A stretch of 64,000 nt of DNA. Source: Bradyrhizobium manausense (lineage in GTDB: Bacteria > Pseudomonadota > Alphaproteobacteria > Rhizobiales > Xanthobacteraceae). The stretch is from NCBI RefSeq assembly GCF_018131105.1, contig NZ_JAFCJI010000001.1, positions 1,178,001 through 1,242,000 on the forward strand, written 5' to 3'. The position numbers and the translations under genes are program-made. Under the pieces are notes generated by a model. The model did not search any database. It saw nothing but the letters and a program-made list of their open reading frames with translations, and was not told the origin of the DNA. Positions 1-11,616 of this stretch are shown piece after piece (position 1 is the stretch's first letter; every line of letters starts with the position of its first letter).

Positions 1-447
1 GGCGCCGGCATAGGCGCCCTCGGCGCCACCGCACATCACCGTCAGCACGCCATTCTCGGCGCCGGCCTGACCGCCGGAGACGGGAGCGTCGATGAACTTG
101 AAGCCGGCCTTGGTCGCGGCCGCATCGAGTTCGCGCGCGACCTCGGCCGAAGCGGTGGTGTGGTCGACGAAGGTCGCGCCCTTCTTCATGCCGGCGAATG
201 CGCCATCAGCGCCGATCGTGACTGCGCGCAGATCGTTGTCGTTGCCGACGCAGCACATCACGAAGTCCTGGCCTTCGGCCGCGGCCTTCGGGGTCGCCGC
301 GGTCTTGCCACCGAACTTGTCCGCCCACTCCTTCGACTTGGCCGCGGTCCGGTTGTAGACGGTGACCTCATGGCCCCCTTTTTTCACGAGGTGTCCGGCC
401 ATGGGGAATCCCATCACGCCGAGACCGAGGAAAGCGACTTTAGCCAT
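1..447 (-). CDS. NAD(P)-dependent 3-hydroxyisobutyrate dehydrogenase family oxidoreductase (partial, C-terminus outside window)
   Basis: The visible 149 N-terminal residues begin MAKVAFLGLGVMG, the glycine-rich Rossmann turn of beta-hydroxyacid dehydrogenases (about residues 8-13). Further along comes the family substrate-binding signature DAPVSGG at about 123-129. Enzymes of this family oxidise 3-hydroxyisobutyrate, tartronate semialdehyde or related beta-hydroxyacids with NAD(P); the catalytic lysine region and C-terminal helical domain lie beyond position 1, so the substrate cannot be named. The start is the ATG at 447. It is divergent from the VOC gene at 640, so the 192 bases between them should hold both promoters. 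Confidence 0.85.
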   Translation of the reverse strand, partial: MAKVAFLGLGVMGFPMAGHLVKKGGHEVTVYNRTAAKSKEWADKFGGKTAATPKAAAEGQDFVMCCVGNDNDLRAVTIGADGAFAGMKKGATFVDHTTASAEVARELDAAATKAGFKFIDAPVSGGQAGAENGVLTVMCGGAEGAYAGA

Positions 448-639
448 GTGTGTGTCCGTAGCTTGAGTTTTACGGTTGCAGCCGGGCGAGGGGCGCCAAG
501 CCGGGTCCTTGGGGTTCCGCCTGAGGAGCGGACCGGGCGCACCATAAACCCTTGCGGCCGGAGGGCAACGGCTTCGTTTGGCCGCCTCCTGTGCTAGGAT
601 GGCGGGACTCTAAGGACTTCAAAACAAGGGAGCGAAGGC

Positions 640-1077
640 ATGGGCGGCGTGAGTGTTGGCGTGCTCGATCATTTCAACATCCGGACCCGGAATCTGGCCG
701 AGACGGTCCGCTTCTACGAGGACGTGCTGGGCCTGGAAAAAGGCGCGCGGCCGAATTTCGCCTTCCCGGGGGCCTGGATGTACAGCGAGGGCAAGCCGGT
801 GGTGCACCTCGTCGATATTTCCCCGACCTCCGAGCCGCAAAAGCCGGATTCCGGCGTTGTCCACCACGTCGCCTTCGTCAGCCGCGGCTTTGACGGCATG
901 AAGCAGCGCCTGACGTCCAAGGGCATGAAGTTCGACTCCCGCCAGGTGCCCGGGGGAGACCTCTGGCAGATCTTCGTCCACGACCCCAACGGGGTCATGA
1001 TCGAGCTCAATTACGAGGCGGCTCTGGAGCAGGGGGCAGCTCCAACCGAGATGGCTGAGGATATCGGCAAGCTGTAG
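640..1077 (+). CDS. VOC family (glyoxalase/dioxygenase-like) protein
   Basis: A 145-residue single-copy vicinal oxygen chelate protein. It opens with the typical first strand LDHFNIRTRNL, has FYEDVLGLE after it, and carries the second-half signatures HHVAF at about residue 75 and DPNGVMIELNYE near 117-128. The His and Glu positions expected for metal binding are present, so a metal-dependent lyase, isomerase or dioxygenase activity is plausible. Substrate is unknown. A purine-rich GGGAGCGAAGG precedes the ATG. It lies 54 bases upstream of the mrp gene and may be co-transcribed with it. Confidence 0.82.
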   Translation: MGGVSVGVLDHFNIRTRNLAETVRFYEDVLGLEKGARPNFAFPGAWMYSEGKPVVHLVDISPTSEPQKPDSGVVHHVAFVSRGFDGMKQRLTSKGMKFDSRQVPGGDLWQIFVHDPNGVMIELNYEAALEQGAAPTEMAEDIGKL

Positions 1078-1131
1078 CCTTTTGGCCGTTTCCGCTCTAA
1101 TGGGGCATCCTGAACTTCTGGGAGATGCGCT

Positions 1132-3562
<2,431 letters not shown>

Positions 3563-3590
3563 TTTTCGAGCAAGTCGCCAGACGACAGAG

Positions 3591-3619
3591 CCCGGCCTCG
3601 TTCGCGAGGCCGGGTTTTT
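3591..3619 (+). terminator. Intrinsic terminator of dctP1
   Basis: Perfect 10-base-pair stem CCCGGCCTCG / CGAGGCCGGG closed by a TTCG tetraloop and followed by TTTTTC. It begins 28 bases after the dctP1 stop codon. Confidence 0.9.
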
Positions 3620-3845
3620 CTTTGCCGCGATGGCGGCTCACACTCAAAATCCGCAAAACAACCCCATGCACAGTAGACGCGGGGTGAGGGCGCGTCGCTC
3701 GGTGGATGGAGCCGGGTTTGACACGTCGGGCAAAACAGTGGCATGAATCCATAATCGCTTAATCCGAATTTTGCCATGGTGCAAATCCCTGGAGCGATGA
3801 GCTTCAGCGCCTCCCGTCTACGGCTTAAGTCGTAGGACCGGACGA

Positions 3846-3874
3846 CCCGGCTCCGCGTGGAGGCCGGGCTTTTT
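3846..3874 (+). terminator. Second intrinsic terminator in the dctP spacer
   Basis: Stem CCCGG-CTCC / GGAG-(G)-CCGGG with one bulged base, tetraloop GCGT, then CTTTTTC. It lies 110 bases upstream of dctP2 and not directly behind any recognised gene, so it may be a duplicate of the first terminator. Confidence 0.65.
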
Positions 3875-3983
3875 CTTTGCCGCAGTGCGATCACGATGGA
3901 ATTCGGTCAGGCGCTGCGCCATGCTGTCTGCCAAGCCTCGACAAGAAGGCCCGCAATCGTAAATTCATCAGGGTAGGAAAATC

Positions 3984-5072
3984 ATGAAGAGAAGAGACTT
4001 CATCAAGGTCACAGGACTCGGTGCGGCCGGTGCCGCGACGTTCGCGGCTCCCGCGATCGCGCAGTCGATGCCGGAAATCAAATGGCGCATGCCGACGAGC
4101 TGGCCGAAATCGCTCGACACGCTCTATGGCGGCGCCGAGATGATGAGCAAGATGGTTGCGGAAGCGACCGACAACAAATTCCAGATCCAGACGTTTGCGG
4201 CCGGCGAGATCGTGCCGGGCCTGCAGGTGCTGGACGCCGTGCAGAACGCCACCTGCGAGATCGGCCACACCGCGTCCTACTATTATTTCGGCAAGGACCC
4301 GACCTTCACCTTCGGCTCGTCGGTGCCGTTCGGCCCGAACATGCGCATAAACCAGGCCTGGTACATGCAGGGCGGCGGGCGCGAGGTCCTCAACGAGTTC
4401 TACAAGAGCTATAACGTCATCTCGCTGTTGGCCGGCAACACCGGCTGCCAGATGGGCGGCTGGTTCAGGAAAGAGGTCAATACGCCGGAAGACCTCCGGG
4501 GCCTGAAATTCCGCATCGGCGGTTTCGCCGGGCGCGTGCTCCTGAAGCTCGGGGTGGTGCCGCAGCAGCTCGCCGGCGGCGACATCTATCCGGCGCTGGA
4601 GAAGGGCACCATCGACGCCGCCGAATGGGTCGGCCCCTATGACGACGAGAAGCTCGGTTTCTACAAGATCGCGCCGCACTACTACTATCCCGGCTGGTGG
4701 GAGGGCGGGCCGATGCTGCTCGCCTTCGTCAATCTCGACAAATGGAATGCGCTGCCGAAATATTACCAGAGCGTGCTGGAGCTGGCCGGTCAGGCCGCCA
4801 ACAACTACATGATGGCGCGCTACGACCAGGCCAATCCGCTGGCATTGAAGAAGCTGCTCGCGGGCGGCACCAAGCTGCATGCGTTCTCGCCGCCGATCAT
4901 GGACGCCTGCTACAAGGCGGCCAAGGAGCTGCACGCCGAAGTCGGCGCGAGCAATGCCAACTTCAAGAAGGTCCACGACTCCCTCGCGAAGTTCTCGAGC
5001 GACAGCTACGCCTGGTTCCAGGTCGCCGAAGTCGGCTACGATGTCTTCATGTCGCGGCGCTCGCAGAGCTGA
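3984..5072 (+). CDS. TRAP transporter substrate-binding protein (DctP/TakP type), copy 2
   Basis: A 362-residue paralogue of the gene at 2471, with the same twin-arginine signal (MKRRDFIKV, cleavage after AIAQ near residue 27) and the same core motifs: [30 protein letters not shown] and YYPGWWEGGP. The two proteins are clearly alike from end to end, so they arose by tandem duplication; differences cluster in the first lobe (FTFGSSVPFG against [10 protein letters not shown]), which might alter specificity. It has its own terminator, so it can be expressed apart from copy 1. The likely partner is the dctQ-dctM pair at 10015-12152. Confidence 0.92.
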   Translation: MKRRDFIKVTGLGAAGAATFAAPAIAQSMPEIKWRMPTSWPKSLDTLYGGAEMMSKMVAEATDNKFQIQTFAAGEIVPGLQVLDAVQNATCEIGHTASYYYFGKDPTFTFGSSVPFGPNMRINQAWYMQGGGREVLNEFYKSYNVISLLAGNTGCQMGGWFRKEVNTPEDLRGLKFRIGGFAGRVLLKLGVVPQQLAGGDIYPALEKGTIDAAEWVGPYDDEKLGFYKIAPHYYYPGWWEGGPMLLAFVNLDKWNALPKYYQSVLELAGQAANNYMMARYDQANPLALKKLLAGGTKLHAFSPPIMDACYKAAKELHAEVGASNANFKKVHDSLAKFSSDSYAWFQVAEVGYDVFMSRRSQS

Positions 5073-5092
5073 GCGCGGCATCGTGTTATGCA

Positions 5093-5121
5093 GGCCCCGG
5101 AGCGAAAGCTCCGGGGCCTTT
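5093..5121 (+). terminator. Intrinsic terminator of dctP2
   Basis: Perfect 11-base-pair stem GGCCCCGGAGC / GCTCCGGGGCC closed by a GAAA tetraloop and followed by TTT, 20 bases after the dctP2 stop. Confidence 0.88.
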
Positions 5122-5300
5122 GCTCGAGGCGGCCTCACGAGATGGGGAGGCAGCGATGAGCTTCGATGTCGATGAACCGTAGGATCGATGTCGTCTCCGC
5201 TCTACCCATCGCGCAGGCCGGCTTCAAATAGTTCCCGCTATTGTAACAAAATACGACAGCTCCAGTCGGAACGGCGCGAGAACCCGGCCCGTTGGTCCGG

Positions 5301-6261
5301 ATGAACAAACTGTATCCGCTGCTGCTCGAGCATCGACTGCCTGTTGTTGTGCGGTACTGCATCTCCACCGCGATCATGCTTGTTTGTTCGGTCATGCAGA
5401 TAGCCCTGCAGATGCTATCCGGATACCCCGGCTATTTTCTTCTGCTTCCGGGCATTTTCCTGTCCGGTCTGGTTTTCGATCGCGGTACGGGAATATTTTC
5501 TGCGCTGATCGCCGTCTGCGTAGGGGGATATCTCAGCCTTCGACCCGAGTCCGTCGAGTATCTTTCCACCAATGGTCTTTTTCTGGTGACCGCCGCCGGT
5601 ACGGCAGCGGTAGCGGAGTTTCTGCGCTCAGAGATGAAGAGGGTCATGCTGGCCGACCGTGCGAAAGCATTGCTGCTTCAGGAAATGGCGCATCGCACGA
5701 AGAACAATCTTGCATTGCTGAGCGCCATGATCCGCCTGCAGGCCAAGAATGCAGAGCCGATCGTTGCGACCGCGTTGCAGGACACTGCTCAACGAATCCA
5801 GGTGACCTCGGAAGTTTATGATCATCTCGAGGTCCACGACGATCTGCGGCTGGTCAGCATGCGATACTTCCTGACCGATGTCGTCGAGAAGATATTCCAA
5901 TCGCTCGCTCCGTCAGGCCCGATCGCGTTCGATGTCAGTTGCGAGGACGTTGTGTTGCCGAACAACCAGGCGCTGGCGAGGGATTATCGTCAACGAGCTC
6001 GTCACGAACTGTCTGAAGTATGCTTTCCCCGATGGTCGGCCGGGGCATGTGGCGATCTCTCTTTCAGTTGTGGACCAAATCGAAATATCCGTTTCGGATA
6101 ACGGTATTGGTCAAAACGGCGGGGGCCGGAAGGGAGAATCCGGCCTCGGTTCGAAGATCGTCATGCTTCTGACTCAACAGTTGGGGGGAACGTTACTCTA
6201 TGAAGAACTCCAGCCCGGGCTACGCGTCCGTCTCCGCGCGCCGGGAACGACCGTGTCCTGA
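5301..6261 (+). pseudogene. HisKA_2/HWE-type sensor histidine kinase, frameshifted
   Basis: The first reading frame gives two or more N-terminal membrane segments (residues about 15-100), then a HisKA_2 phospho-acceptor box EMAHRTKNNLALLSAMIRLQ. It reads correctly to NNQALA near 5978 and then becomes nonsense, ending at 6101. A second frame picks up exactly there with GIIVNELVTNCLKYAFPDG and continues through DNGIG and the GLGSKIV box to a stop at 6261. The two parts together make one HATPase domain of normal length. The break lies at about 5977-5986; family spacing (one residue between ALA and GIIVNEL) fits loss of two bases better than gain of one. It is either a real pseudogene or a sequence error. 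Start is ATG 5301; TTG 5292 is possible. Confidence 0.8.
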
Positions 6262-6546
6262 TGACTCCAGGACACACGAGGGAAAGCCAAGCATGGTGCG
6301 TTCACAACACACCGGTCGAAGTCCGTAGCAGAGACCGTGACCTGGCTGCCGGATCGTGCCGACCCGGATCATGGCATCGAAATCGTCTTCCCCGAGGTGC
6401 ACTTTCAATACCGTGAAGCGGAGCCGCTGCTTACACGAACCTGACAGAAGGTGATGAGTGGGGCTCCTTTTCGCTGGCCGAGGAGCCCCGAATGGTGGAA
6501 GAGAGCAGGGGTGCGGCAAGAGCCGCGCGGTGATGCCGGGAATGCG

Positions 6547-7221
6547 ATGCGCCTTCTGATCGTCGAGGACAATGCCGAGCTGTCGCGGCTCGTGGCCAAC
6601 GGGCTGGCGGCGGCCGGCTACGAGAGCGACATCGTCGGCAGCGCCGGGGAGGCGCGCGAGGCGGTGCACAATGTCAGCTATGCCGCGATGATCCTCGACC
6701 TCGGCCTGCCCGACGGCGACGGCCTGTCGGTGCTGCGTGAGTTGCGGCGGCAGATGGAGCCGCTGCCGGTGCTGGTGCTGACCGCGCGCGGCGGCGTGCA
6801 GGACCGCGTCAACGGCCTGCGCAGCGGCGCCGACGACTACCTCGCCAAGCCGTTCGCAATGGAGGAGCTGGTGGCGCGGCTGGAGGCGATCCTGCGCCGT
6901 CCCGGCCAGCTGCTCGGCCGCTCGCTGCGGCTTGCCAATCTCGTCTACGACACCGAGAGCCGCCAGATCTTCGTCGACGACAAGCCGCGCATCATCTCGT
7001 CGCGCGAGACCTCGGTACTGGAGATCCTGCTGCGCCGGCAGGGGCGGGTGGTGCCGAAGAAGAACGTCGAGGATCATATCTTCGGGCTCGAAGGCGAGGT
7101 CGCCTCCAACGCGGTCGAGGTGTACGTCTCCCGGCTGCGCAAGCAGCTCGCCGAACATGGCGCCAAGGTCGTGATCCACACCATCCGGGGCGTTGGCTAC
7201 ATGATGGCCGAGGAGAAATAG
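6547..7221 (+). CDS. OmpR/PhoB-family response regulator
   Basis: A 224-residue regulator with an N-terminal receiver domain (MRLLIVEDNAEL, phospho-acceptor Asp in ILDLGLPDGDG near residue 51, and the KPF lysine near 100) and a C-terminal winged helix ending in the family signature VYVSRLRKQL and IRGVGYMM. The open frame extends upstream, but receiver domains of this family begin at MRLL, so ATG 6547 is chosen. Its partner kinase starts one base after its stop codon. The sequence resembles TctD/QseB regulators. A 9-base-pair inverted repeat at 6460-6489 lies in its leader and has no T-tract. Confidence 0.92.
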   Translation: MRLLIVEDNAELSRLVANGLAAAGYESDIVGSAGEAREAVHNVSYAAMILDLGLPDGDGLSVLRELRRQMEPLPVLVLTARGGVQDRVNGLRSGADDYLAKPFAMEELVARLEAILRRPGQLLGRSLRLANLVYDTESRQIFVDDKPRIISSRETSVLEILLRRQGRVVPKKNVEDHIFGLEGEVASNAVEVYVSRLRKQLAEHGAKVVIHTIRGVGYMMAEEK

Positions 7222-7222
7222 C

Positions 7223-8617
7223 ATGGGCCGCGCCGGATCCAGGAACGGATCCAGGACTGGACCGGAGACTGGATCCGGAATGCGGCGGCCGTCGTTCAAA
7301 TCGCTGATCTCGCGCATCGTGTTCCTGCACATCATCGCGGTCGCCGTGGTTGCGATCTTTCTGCCGCTGGTCTTGTTCTGGCTGTTGAACTCCGAGATCG
7401 ACCAGCTGCATCGGGCTGCGATGCGCGCCCAGGCCGAGACGCTGGCCGAACGGATCGTCCTCCAGCCCGACGGCAGGTTGACGTTCAATCTGCCGGATAG
7501 TCTTCGCGGTCTCTATTCGGAAGCATATGGCCGCTACCAGTACGACATTCGCGACGCCGGCGGCCGTCTGCTGTTCTCGTCGCACAGGAAGACGGGGGGC
7601 TTTGACTCGGACTCGAGTTCCGGCGCCGAGGTGACCCAGACGATCGGCGACACCACCGTTCGCATTCAGGTGGCGGAAGATCTGTCGCATCGCGACGTCA
7701 TCACCGATGACATCGTGGCCAACTTCTTCCGCCGCGTCGGCTGGATCACCATTCCCATTCTCCTGATCCTGCTCGCCACCGACATCATCATCTTCCGCCG
7801 CGCCGTCGCGCCGCTGTGGAAAGCGTCGGAGGAGGCGAGCAATATCGGCCCGTCGCGCACCGACATTCGCCTGCCGACCGAGCAGATTCCGCGTGAGATC
7901 ATTCCGCTCGTCACCGCCGTCAACCAGGCGCTCGATCGCCTCGAGGACGGCTTTCGCGTGCAACGCCAATTCACCGCCGACGCCGCCCATCAGCTGCGCA
8001 CGCCGCTTGCGATCCTGCGCACGCGGGTCGACACGCTCGGCAACAGTGCGGCCAGGCAGGCGCTGCATGACGACATCGAAAGCATGAGCCGGATCGTCGC
8101 CCAGCTCCTGGAGATCGCCGAGCTCGACACGCTGGTGCTCGATCCCGGCGAGACCGCGGACTTGCGCGCCGTCTGCGCCGAGGTGGTCGGCGCGATCGCG
8201 CCGTACGCGATCGCGCAGCACAAGGACATCGCGCTGAGGGGCGCCGACGCCCCGGTGATGATCCACGGCAATTCCGAGATGCTCCAGCGCGCCGTCTTCA
8301 ATCTCGCCGAAAACGCCATCAAGTTCACCGCGAAGGAGACCTCTGTCGACGTCGAGGTCAGCGACGACGGTTCGGTGCGGGTGCGCGATTGCGGCCCTGG
8401 AGTCACCGAGGCCGAGCGCGAGCTGATCTTCCAGCGTTTCTGGCGCAGGGATCGCCAGCGCAGCGACGGCGCGGGCCTGGGCCTTTCGATCGTGCGCGGC
8501 GTTGCCGACGATCATGATGCGACGGTCGCGGTGGACAATCTCCCCGGCGGCGGCGCCGAGTTCACGCTGCGGTTCAGGCTGGCGGAGGCGGGAGCCCCCA
8601 CCCTTGGTTCAAGCTGA
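7223..8617 (+). CDS. Sensor histidine kinase (TctE/QseC-like), partner of the regulator at 6547
   Basis: Inner-membrane kinase of 464 residues. A membrane segment near residues 35-55 and another near 170-190 enclose a periplasmic sensor domain of about 110 residues; the phospho-acceptor His is about residue 256 in AAHQLRTPLA; the HATPase carries ENAIKF, DCGPGV and GAGLGLSIV. The first 19 codons contain imperfect repeats of GGATCCAGGA / GGATCCGG and encode a low-complexity Arg/Gly/Ser stretch, so translation may really start at MRRPSF (7280). The signal sensed is unknown. Confidence 0.9.
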   Translation: MGRAGSRNGSRTGPETGSGMRRPSFKSLISRIVFLHIIAVAVVAIFLPLVLFWLLNSEIDQLHRAAMRAQAETLAERIVLQPDGRLTFNLPDSLRGLYSEAYGRYQYDIRDAGGRLLFSSHRKTGGFDSDSSSGAEVTQTIGDTTVRIQVAEDLSHRDVITDDIVANFFRRVGWITIPILLILLATDIIIFRRAVAPLWKASEEASNIGPSRTDIRLPTEQIPREIIPLVTAVNQALDRLEDGFRVQRQFTADAAHQLRTPLAILRTRVDTLGNSAARQALHDDIESMSRIVAQLLEIAELDTLVLDPGETADLRAVCAEVVGAIAPYAIAQHKDIALRGADAPVMIHGNSEMLQRAVFNLAENAIKFTAKETSVDVEVSDDGSVRVRDCGPGVTEAERELIFQRFWRRDRQRSDGAGLGLSIVRGVADDHDATVAVDNLPGGGAEFTLRFRLAEAGAPTLGSS

Positions 8618-8620
8618 CCG

Positions 8621-9910
8621 CTATTTCAGCTTGCCGGTCGACAGATCCATGATCATGCGCGTGGTCAGGTAGAGACGCGGCACGATGGTGTCGAGCTTCA
8701 CATATTCGGCGTCGTTGGAATGCGCGCCGAAGCCGGACAAACCCATGCCCTCGACCACAGCGCCCCTGGTCTTGAGCGCGGCAAAGGCGGCGTCAGTGCC
8801 GCCACCGGTTGCCTTCTCGTCGACCTTCAGCGGCAGTCCGATCTCCTCGTAGATCGTCTTGCCGTAGGCGGCGACGCGGCGCGAGGCGTCGGTGGCTTCC
8901 AGCGGCGGACGGCGCACCTCGAATTTCAGCGCGACCTTGGAATCCGGCAGCAGCCGATTTTTGATCTTCTCTTGAAGCGCCTTCTCCAGCTCGTCGAAAT
9001 CCGACACCTTCAGCGCACGCGCATCGGCCTGCGCCGTGGCTTCGGCCGGGATCACGTTGCGGTTGGTGCCGGCCTTGGACACGGTCCAGTTCAGCTTCAG
9101 GCCCTGCTCGGGCTTGGATAAATCCTTCATCTGAAGCACCTGATGCGAGAGCTCATAGAGCGCATTGATGCCGCCCTCGGGTCGCGCGCCGGCATGCGAG
9201 GACTTGCCCGTGACCGTGAGATAGGCCGAGCCGATGCCACTGGTGGCGAGCCGCAGCGTGCCGTCCGCGCCGCCGCCTTCGAACGAGAACACCGCGTCCT
9301 GGTCGGCGGCGAACTTGGTGATGGTGCTGCGCCAGCCGGGCGAGGAAATCTCCTCATCGCCATTGGTGAGCACCGTGAGCGTGCCGTACTCCTTGAAGTT
9401 CAATTTCTGAAGCATCGCCACGGTGTGGAGAATGAGCGCGACGCCCTGCTTGTCGTCGGCAATGCCGAGGCCGTAAGCCTTGTCGCCATCGATGTGGAAC
9501 GGCTGGTCCTTCAGCATGCCCTTCAGATAGACCGTGTCCATGTGAGCGATCAGCATGATCTTCCTGGTGCCGGTGCCCTTGAAGACGGCGTGCACGGCCG
9601 GGCCGATCTTGTCCGGGGTGTCGTCGAGCCGATAGATGTCGGTGGGTTGCAGGATCTCCACCGTGCCGCCGAGCTGCTTGAGCTGATCGGCGACGCGTCC
9701 TGCGATCACGTTCAGGCCCTCGACGTCCCTGCTGCCGGTTTCGATGCTGACGAGGTCGCGCAGCGTGTCGAGCAGCGGCTGCTGCTCCTTCTGCGCCAGC
9801 GTCTGGACGTCTGCCACCGGCTCGGCATGCGCCATGGATGCGGCACAGGCGAGCCACAGCGAGACGATCAACGAACCGGCGAACGGGGGAGCAGGGAGCG
9901 ATCGGGACAT
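8621..9910 (-). CDS. M20 family zinc metallopeptidase (glutamate carboxypeptidase-like)
   Basis: Exported peptidase of 429 residues. The start MSRSLPAPPF precedes a hydrophobic segment ending SMAHA, a normal signal peptide. The metal-binding framework is visible: AHMDTV (zinc ligand His), GLGIADDKQG (bridging Asp), NGDEEISSPG (catalytic Glu and ligand) and GFGAHSNDAEY near the C-terminus. Members such as CPG2 cut C-terminal glutamate from peptides and folates. The open frame runs on upstream antisense to dctM, but the signal peptide fixes ATG 9910. It ends head-on against the kinase gene, three bases away. Confidence 0.9.
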   Translation of the reverse strand: MSRSLPAPPFAGSLIVSLWLACAASMAHAEPVADVQTLAQKEQQPLLDTLRDLVSIETGSRDVEGLNVIAGRVADQLKQLGGTVEILQPTDIYRLDDTPDKIGPAVHAVFKGTGTRKIMLIAHMDTVYLKGMLKDQPFHIDGDKAYGLGIADDKQGVALILHTVAMLQKLNFKEYGTLTVLTNGDEEISSPGWRSTITKFAADQDAVFSFEGGGADGTLRLATSGIGSAYLTVTGKSSHAGARPEGGINALYELSHQVLQMKDLSKPEQGLKLNWTVSKAGTNRNVIPAEATAQADARALKVSDFDELEKALQEKIKNRLLPDSKVALKFEVRRPPLEATDASRRVAAYGKTIYEEIGLPLKVDEKATGGGTDAAFAALKTRGAVVEGMGLSGFGAHSNDAEYVKLDTIVPRLYLTTRMIMDLSTGKLK

Positions 9911-9977
9911 GCGCGGCGTTCCACACTTTGAGGAACGTCCGGTATGCCTGCCTTTGCCGCGCGTGTCACGCTCTTCA

Positions 9978-10026
9978 CCTTCTCCCACAGGGGGAGAAGG
10001 GAAGAAGGTCGCTGCTACTTCTGCGG
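9978..10026. repeat. Dispersed palindromic repeat overlapping the dctM stop codon
   Basis: The inverted repeat CCTTCTCCC-ACAGG-GGGAGAAGG (9978-10000) is followed by GAAGAAGGTCGCTGCTACTTC. The same order of palindrome then TGCTACTTCTGC recurs at 44265-44313, again at the end of a minus-strand gene. The shared TGCTACTTCTGC supplies the stop codon and the last Gln-Lys codons in both genes. Confidence 0.7.
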
Positions 10027-11616
10027 TGGCCCCAGATCCAGCGGAGGCAGGTCGATCTGCGGCACCTCGATCTTGACCTTGTCGAGATCGACGTTGAGCG
10101 GCTTGTCCAGCAGGCCCGTCACCGTGATCGGGAACGCGATCACGATCAGCACCATGATCATCTGGAGACCGATCCAGGGCATTGCGCCCCAATAGATGTC
10201 CGAGCTCTTCACTTCCTTCGGCGCCACGCCGCGCAGATAGAACAGCGCGAAGCCGAACGGCGGATGCAGGAACGACGTCTGCATGTTGACGCAGAGCATG
10301 ACGCCGAACCAGATCAGCGCCGGACCGTCGCCGACGACGGGTCCGAGCACCTTCTGTGCGATCGGTGCGATCATCGGCAGGATGATGAACGCGATCTCGA
10401 AGAAGTCGAGGAAGAACGCCAGGAAGAAGATGAAGAGGTTGATGAAGATCAGGAAGCCCCAGACGCCGCCCGGCAGCGAGGTCAGGAGATGCTCGAGCCA
10501 GACGCCGCCGGAGACGCCGAGGAACACCACCGAGAAGCAGGTCGATCCGATCAGGATGAAGGTGACCATGCAGGTGAGGCGCATGGTGGATTCGTAGCCC
10601 TGCTTGATGAGGTCGCGCAGGTCCGGGATGCGTGCGGCCGAGATGCCGATCCAGGCCACGGCGAGGTAGGTCACGGCGAAGGCGAGCTTGAAGACCAGGT
10701 TCTCGGTGAACAGCATCGCGACGATGGTGCCGATGCCCGCGGCGATCACGCCGACGATCAGGATCTTGCGGTCGGTCGAGGTGAAGTCCTTGTGGTGGAT
10801 CGCGGCGAGCACGATGGCGCCGACCGCGCCCATGGCACCGGCTTCCGTCGGGGTCGCAAGGCCCATCATCATGGTGCCGAGCACCACGAAGATCAGCACG
10901 GCCGAGGGGATGATGCCCATCAGGCACTTCTTCCACAACGCCCAGCCGGTCAGCGTGCGCGCTTCCTTCGGCACAGGCGGCACGTGGTCGGGCTTGATCA
11001 GGCCGAGCACGAAGGTGTAGCCGGCGAACAGGACGATCTGGAACACCGAGGGGCCCCAGGCGCCGAGATACATGTCGCCGACCGACTTGCCGAGCTGGTC
11101 GGCGAGCACGATCAGCACCAGCGAGGGCGGCACCAGCTGCGTGATGGTGCCGGAGGCAGCCAGCACGCCGGTGATGTAACGCATGTTGTAGCCGTAGCGG
11201 ATCATCACCGGCATCGAGATCAGCGCCATGGCGATGACCTGGGCCGCCACCGTGCCGGTGATGGCGCCGAGGATGAAGCCGACGATGATGACGGAATAGC
11301 CGAGACCGCCGCGGACCGGGCCGAACAACTGGCCCATCGAATCCAGCATGTCCTCCGCCAGTCCACATCTCTCCAGTATCGCGCCCATGAAGGTGAAGAA
11401 GGGGATCGCGAGCAGGAGCTCGTTGGAGAGCACGCTGCCGAACACGCGGCCGGGAATCGCCTGCAGGAAGTTGAGGTCGAAGAAGCCGAGATAGATCGAG
11501 AGGAAGCCGAAGGAGAGGCCGACCGCCGCGAGCGTGAACGCGACGGGGAAGCCGATCAGCATCGCCAGAACCAGGCCGCCGAACATCAACGGCGGCATCA
11601 TCTCCAGCGTAATCAT
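10015..11616 (-). CDS. dctM: TRAP transporter large permease (DctM)
   Basis: The 12-helix channel subunit of a TRAP transporter, 533 residues, at the long end for DctM. It is hydrophobic throughout, begins MITLEMMPPLMFGGLVLAML, and has conserved runs such as IPFFTFMGAILER and TPTEAGAMGAVGA (the family loop motif). It drives uptake of an organic acid with a sodium or proton gradient. Its start overlaps the end of dctQ by 4 bases, showing translational coupling. No binding protein is encoded next to it; the two dctP genes 5-8 kb to the left are the obvious candidates. Confidence 0.94.
   Translation of the reverse strand: MITLEMMPPLMFGGLVLAMLIGFPVAFTLAAVGLSFGFLSIYLGFFDLNFLQAIPGRVFGSVLSNELLLAIPFFTFMGAILERCGLAEDMLDSMGQLFGPVRGGLGYSVIIVGFILGAITGTVAAQVIAMALISMPVMIRYGYNMRYITGVLAASGTITQLVPPSLVLIVLADQLGKSVGDMYLGAWGPSVFQIVLFAGYTFVLGLIKPDHVPPVPKEARTLTGWALWKKCLMGIIPSAVLIFVVLGTMMMGLATPTEAGAMGAVGAIVLAAIHHKDFTSTDRKILIVGVIAAGIGTIVAMLFTENLVFKLAFAVTYLAVAWIGISAARIPDLRDLIKQGYESTMRLTCMVTFILIGSTCFSVVFLGVSGGVWLEHLLTSLPGGVWGFLIFINLFIFFLAFFLDFFEIAFIILPMIAPIAQKVLGPVVGDGPALIWFGVMLCVNMQTSFLHPPFGFALFYLRGVAPKEVKSSDIYWGAMPWIGLQMIMVLIVIAFPITVTGLLDKPLNVDLDKVKIEVPQIDLPPLDLGPPQK

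Larger units (their letters stand above)
3563..3983. other. 421-base intergenic region between the two dctP genes
   Basis: It holds two intrinsic terminators pointing right (at 3591 and 3846), both with C-G-rich stems built on CCCGG...CCGGG. Between them are about 220 bases with no convincing gene. The similarity of the two terminators suggests that the spacer was copied or that a short gene was lost between them. A 123-codon open frame on the minus strand covers most of it but runs through both terminator stems and is probably not coding. Confidence 0.5.

Noticed and set aside
6253..6275. GTGTCCTG / CAGGACAC hairpin at the kinase remnant end
   Set aside because: No T-tract; too short to call a terminator with confidence.
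6460..6489. GGGGCTCCT / AGGAGCCCC hairpin taken as a terminator
   Set aside because: No T-tract on either strand; it lies in the leader of the response regulator, so left as a structure of unknown role.
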